NCBI GenBank assembly: GCA_904502215.1
Contig: CAJGDQ010000077.1
Location: 1 to 5,384 of the forward strand
Length of the DNA stretch: 5,384 nucleotides
From: Clostridiaceae bacterium
GTDB taxonomy: Bacteria; Bacillota; Clostridia; Oscillospirales; Acutalibacteraceae
Reading direction: 5' to 3'
Shown here: positions 5,371-5,384 of the stretch, piece by piece
How positions within the stretch are numbered: position 1 is the first letter of the stretch
Layout: each line of letters opens with the position of its first letter
Program-made: the position numbers and the translations under genes
The notes under the pieces: generated by a model
The model's input: only the letters and a program-made list of their open reading frames with translations
What the model was told of the DNA's origin: nothing
Database searches by the model: none

Positions 5371-5384
5371 ATATCGAAAATCTC

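Larger units (their letters stand above)
5227..5384. repeat. Array of ATATCGA motifs alternating with short hairpins, running off the window
   Basis: Seven copies of the core ATATCG or its reverse complement CGATAT occur in about 150 bp. CGATAT on the plus strand is at 5229-5234, 5251-5256, 5274-5279 and 5303-5308. ATATCG on the plus strand is at 5336-5341, 5354-5359 and 5371-5376, so orientation flips once, near 5320. The segments between cores are mostly perfect inverted repeats of unrelated sequence: GCAATC/GATTGC, TTTTGTTATAACAAAA, GTTGC/GCAAC, GTGC/GCAC and GTC/GAC, with loops of 3-5 nt where there is a loop. Stems are thus conserved as structure rather than sequence. The array forms the 5' leader of the four-helix-bundle gene and its far end lies outside the window. 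AAATCTC occurs at 5314-5320 and again at the very end (5378-5384), hinting at a larger repeat. I know of no established name for this element. Confidence 0.8.

Noticed and set aside
5301..5384. CRISPR-like spaced repeats
   Set aside because: The repeat core is only 7-9 bp, spacing is 17-18 bp, orientation flips, and the spacers are themselves palindromes. No cas gene is present.
4855..5384. An intervening sequence inside a 23S rRNA gene
   Set aside because: The protein family fits, but the flanks are protein-coding (radC) and no rRNA sequence is visible.
4855..5384. Diversity-generating retroelement with an Avd protein
   Set aside because: Avd is a relative of this family, but no reverse transcriptase, template repeat or variable repeat is visible in the window.

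Overview
The window looks like chromosome of a low-to-moderate GC Gram-positive bacterium, probably class Clostridia. I infer this from the RNase J gene, the strong purine-rich Shine-Dalgarno sites, TTG start codons, SigA-type promoters, and the style of the RadC-like and four-helix-bundle proteins. I cannot place it below class from sequence alone.

Layout. Positions 1-3189, minus strand: a compact housekeeping operon read in the order rnj (ribonuclease J) -> rplI (ribosomal protein L9) -> dnaB (replicative helicase). Its gaps are 13 nt and 1 nt, and dnaB runs off the left edge without its last roughly 120-130 residues. Positions 3190-3415: a divergent intergenic region with a near-consensus SigA promoter for rnj on the minus strand and a fully consensus one (TTGACA, 17 bp, TATAAT) on the plus strand. 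Positions 3416-4120, plus strand: an orphan OmpR/KdpE-type response regulator starting at TTG, with a Lys in the acidic Mg-binding pocket and no kinase gene nearby. Positions 4115-4810, minus strand: a RadC-family JAMM-domain protein, whose 3' end overlaps the regulator's 3' end by 6 bp. Positions 4855-5214, minus strand: a small four-helix-bundle (23S rRNA intervening-sequence, S23-like) protein. Positions 5227-5384: a dense array of short hairpins separated by the 7-mer ATATCGA or its reverse complement. The array forms the 5' leader of the four-helix-bundle gene and runs off the right edge.

How it fits together. rnj, rplI and dnaB cover RNA decay/maturation, translation and replication, and are probably co-transcribed from the promoter at 3260-3288. 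The response regulator is a separate unit. The four-helix-bundle gene lies 44 nt upstream of radC on the same strand, so the two could share a transcript.

The most unusual part is the right edge. A family best known from insertions inside 23S rRNA genes is here free-standing and preceded by a regular motif/hairpin array. The array has at least seven ATATCG cores in about 150 bp, and five of the segments between cores form perfect stems of unrelated sequence. This combination is my main candidate for an undescribed RNA-protein, DNA-protein or mobile cassette. Its function is not shown by the sequence.
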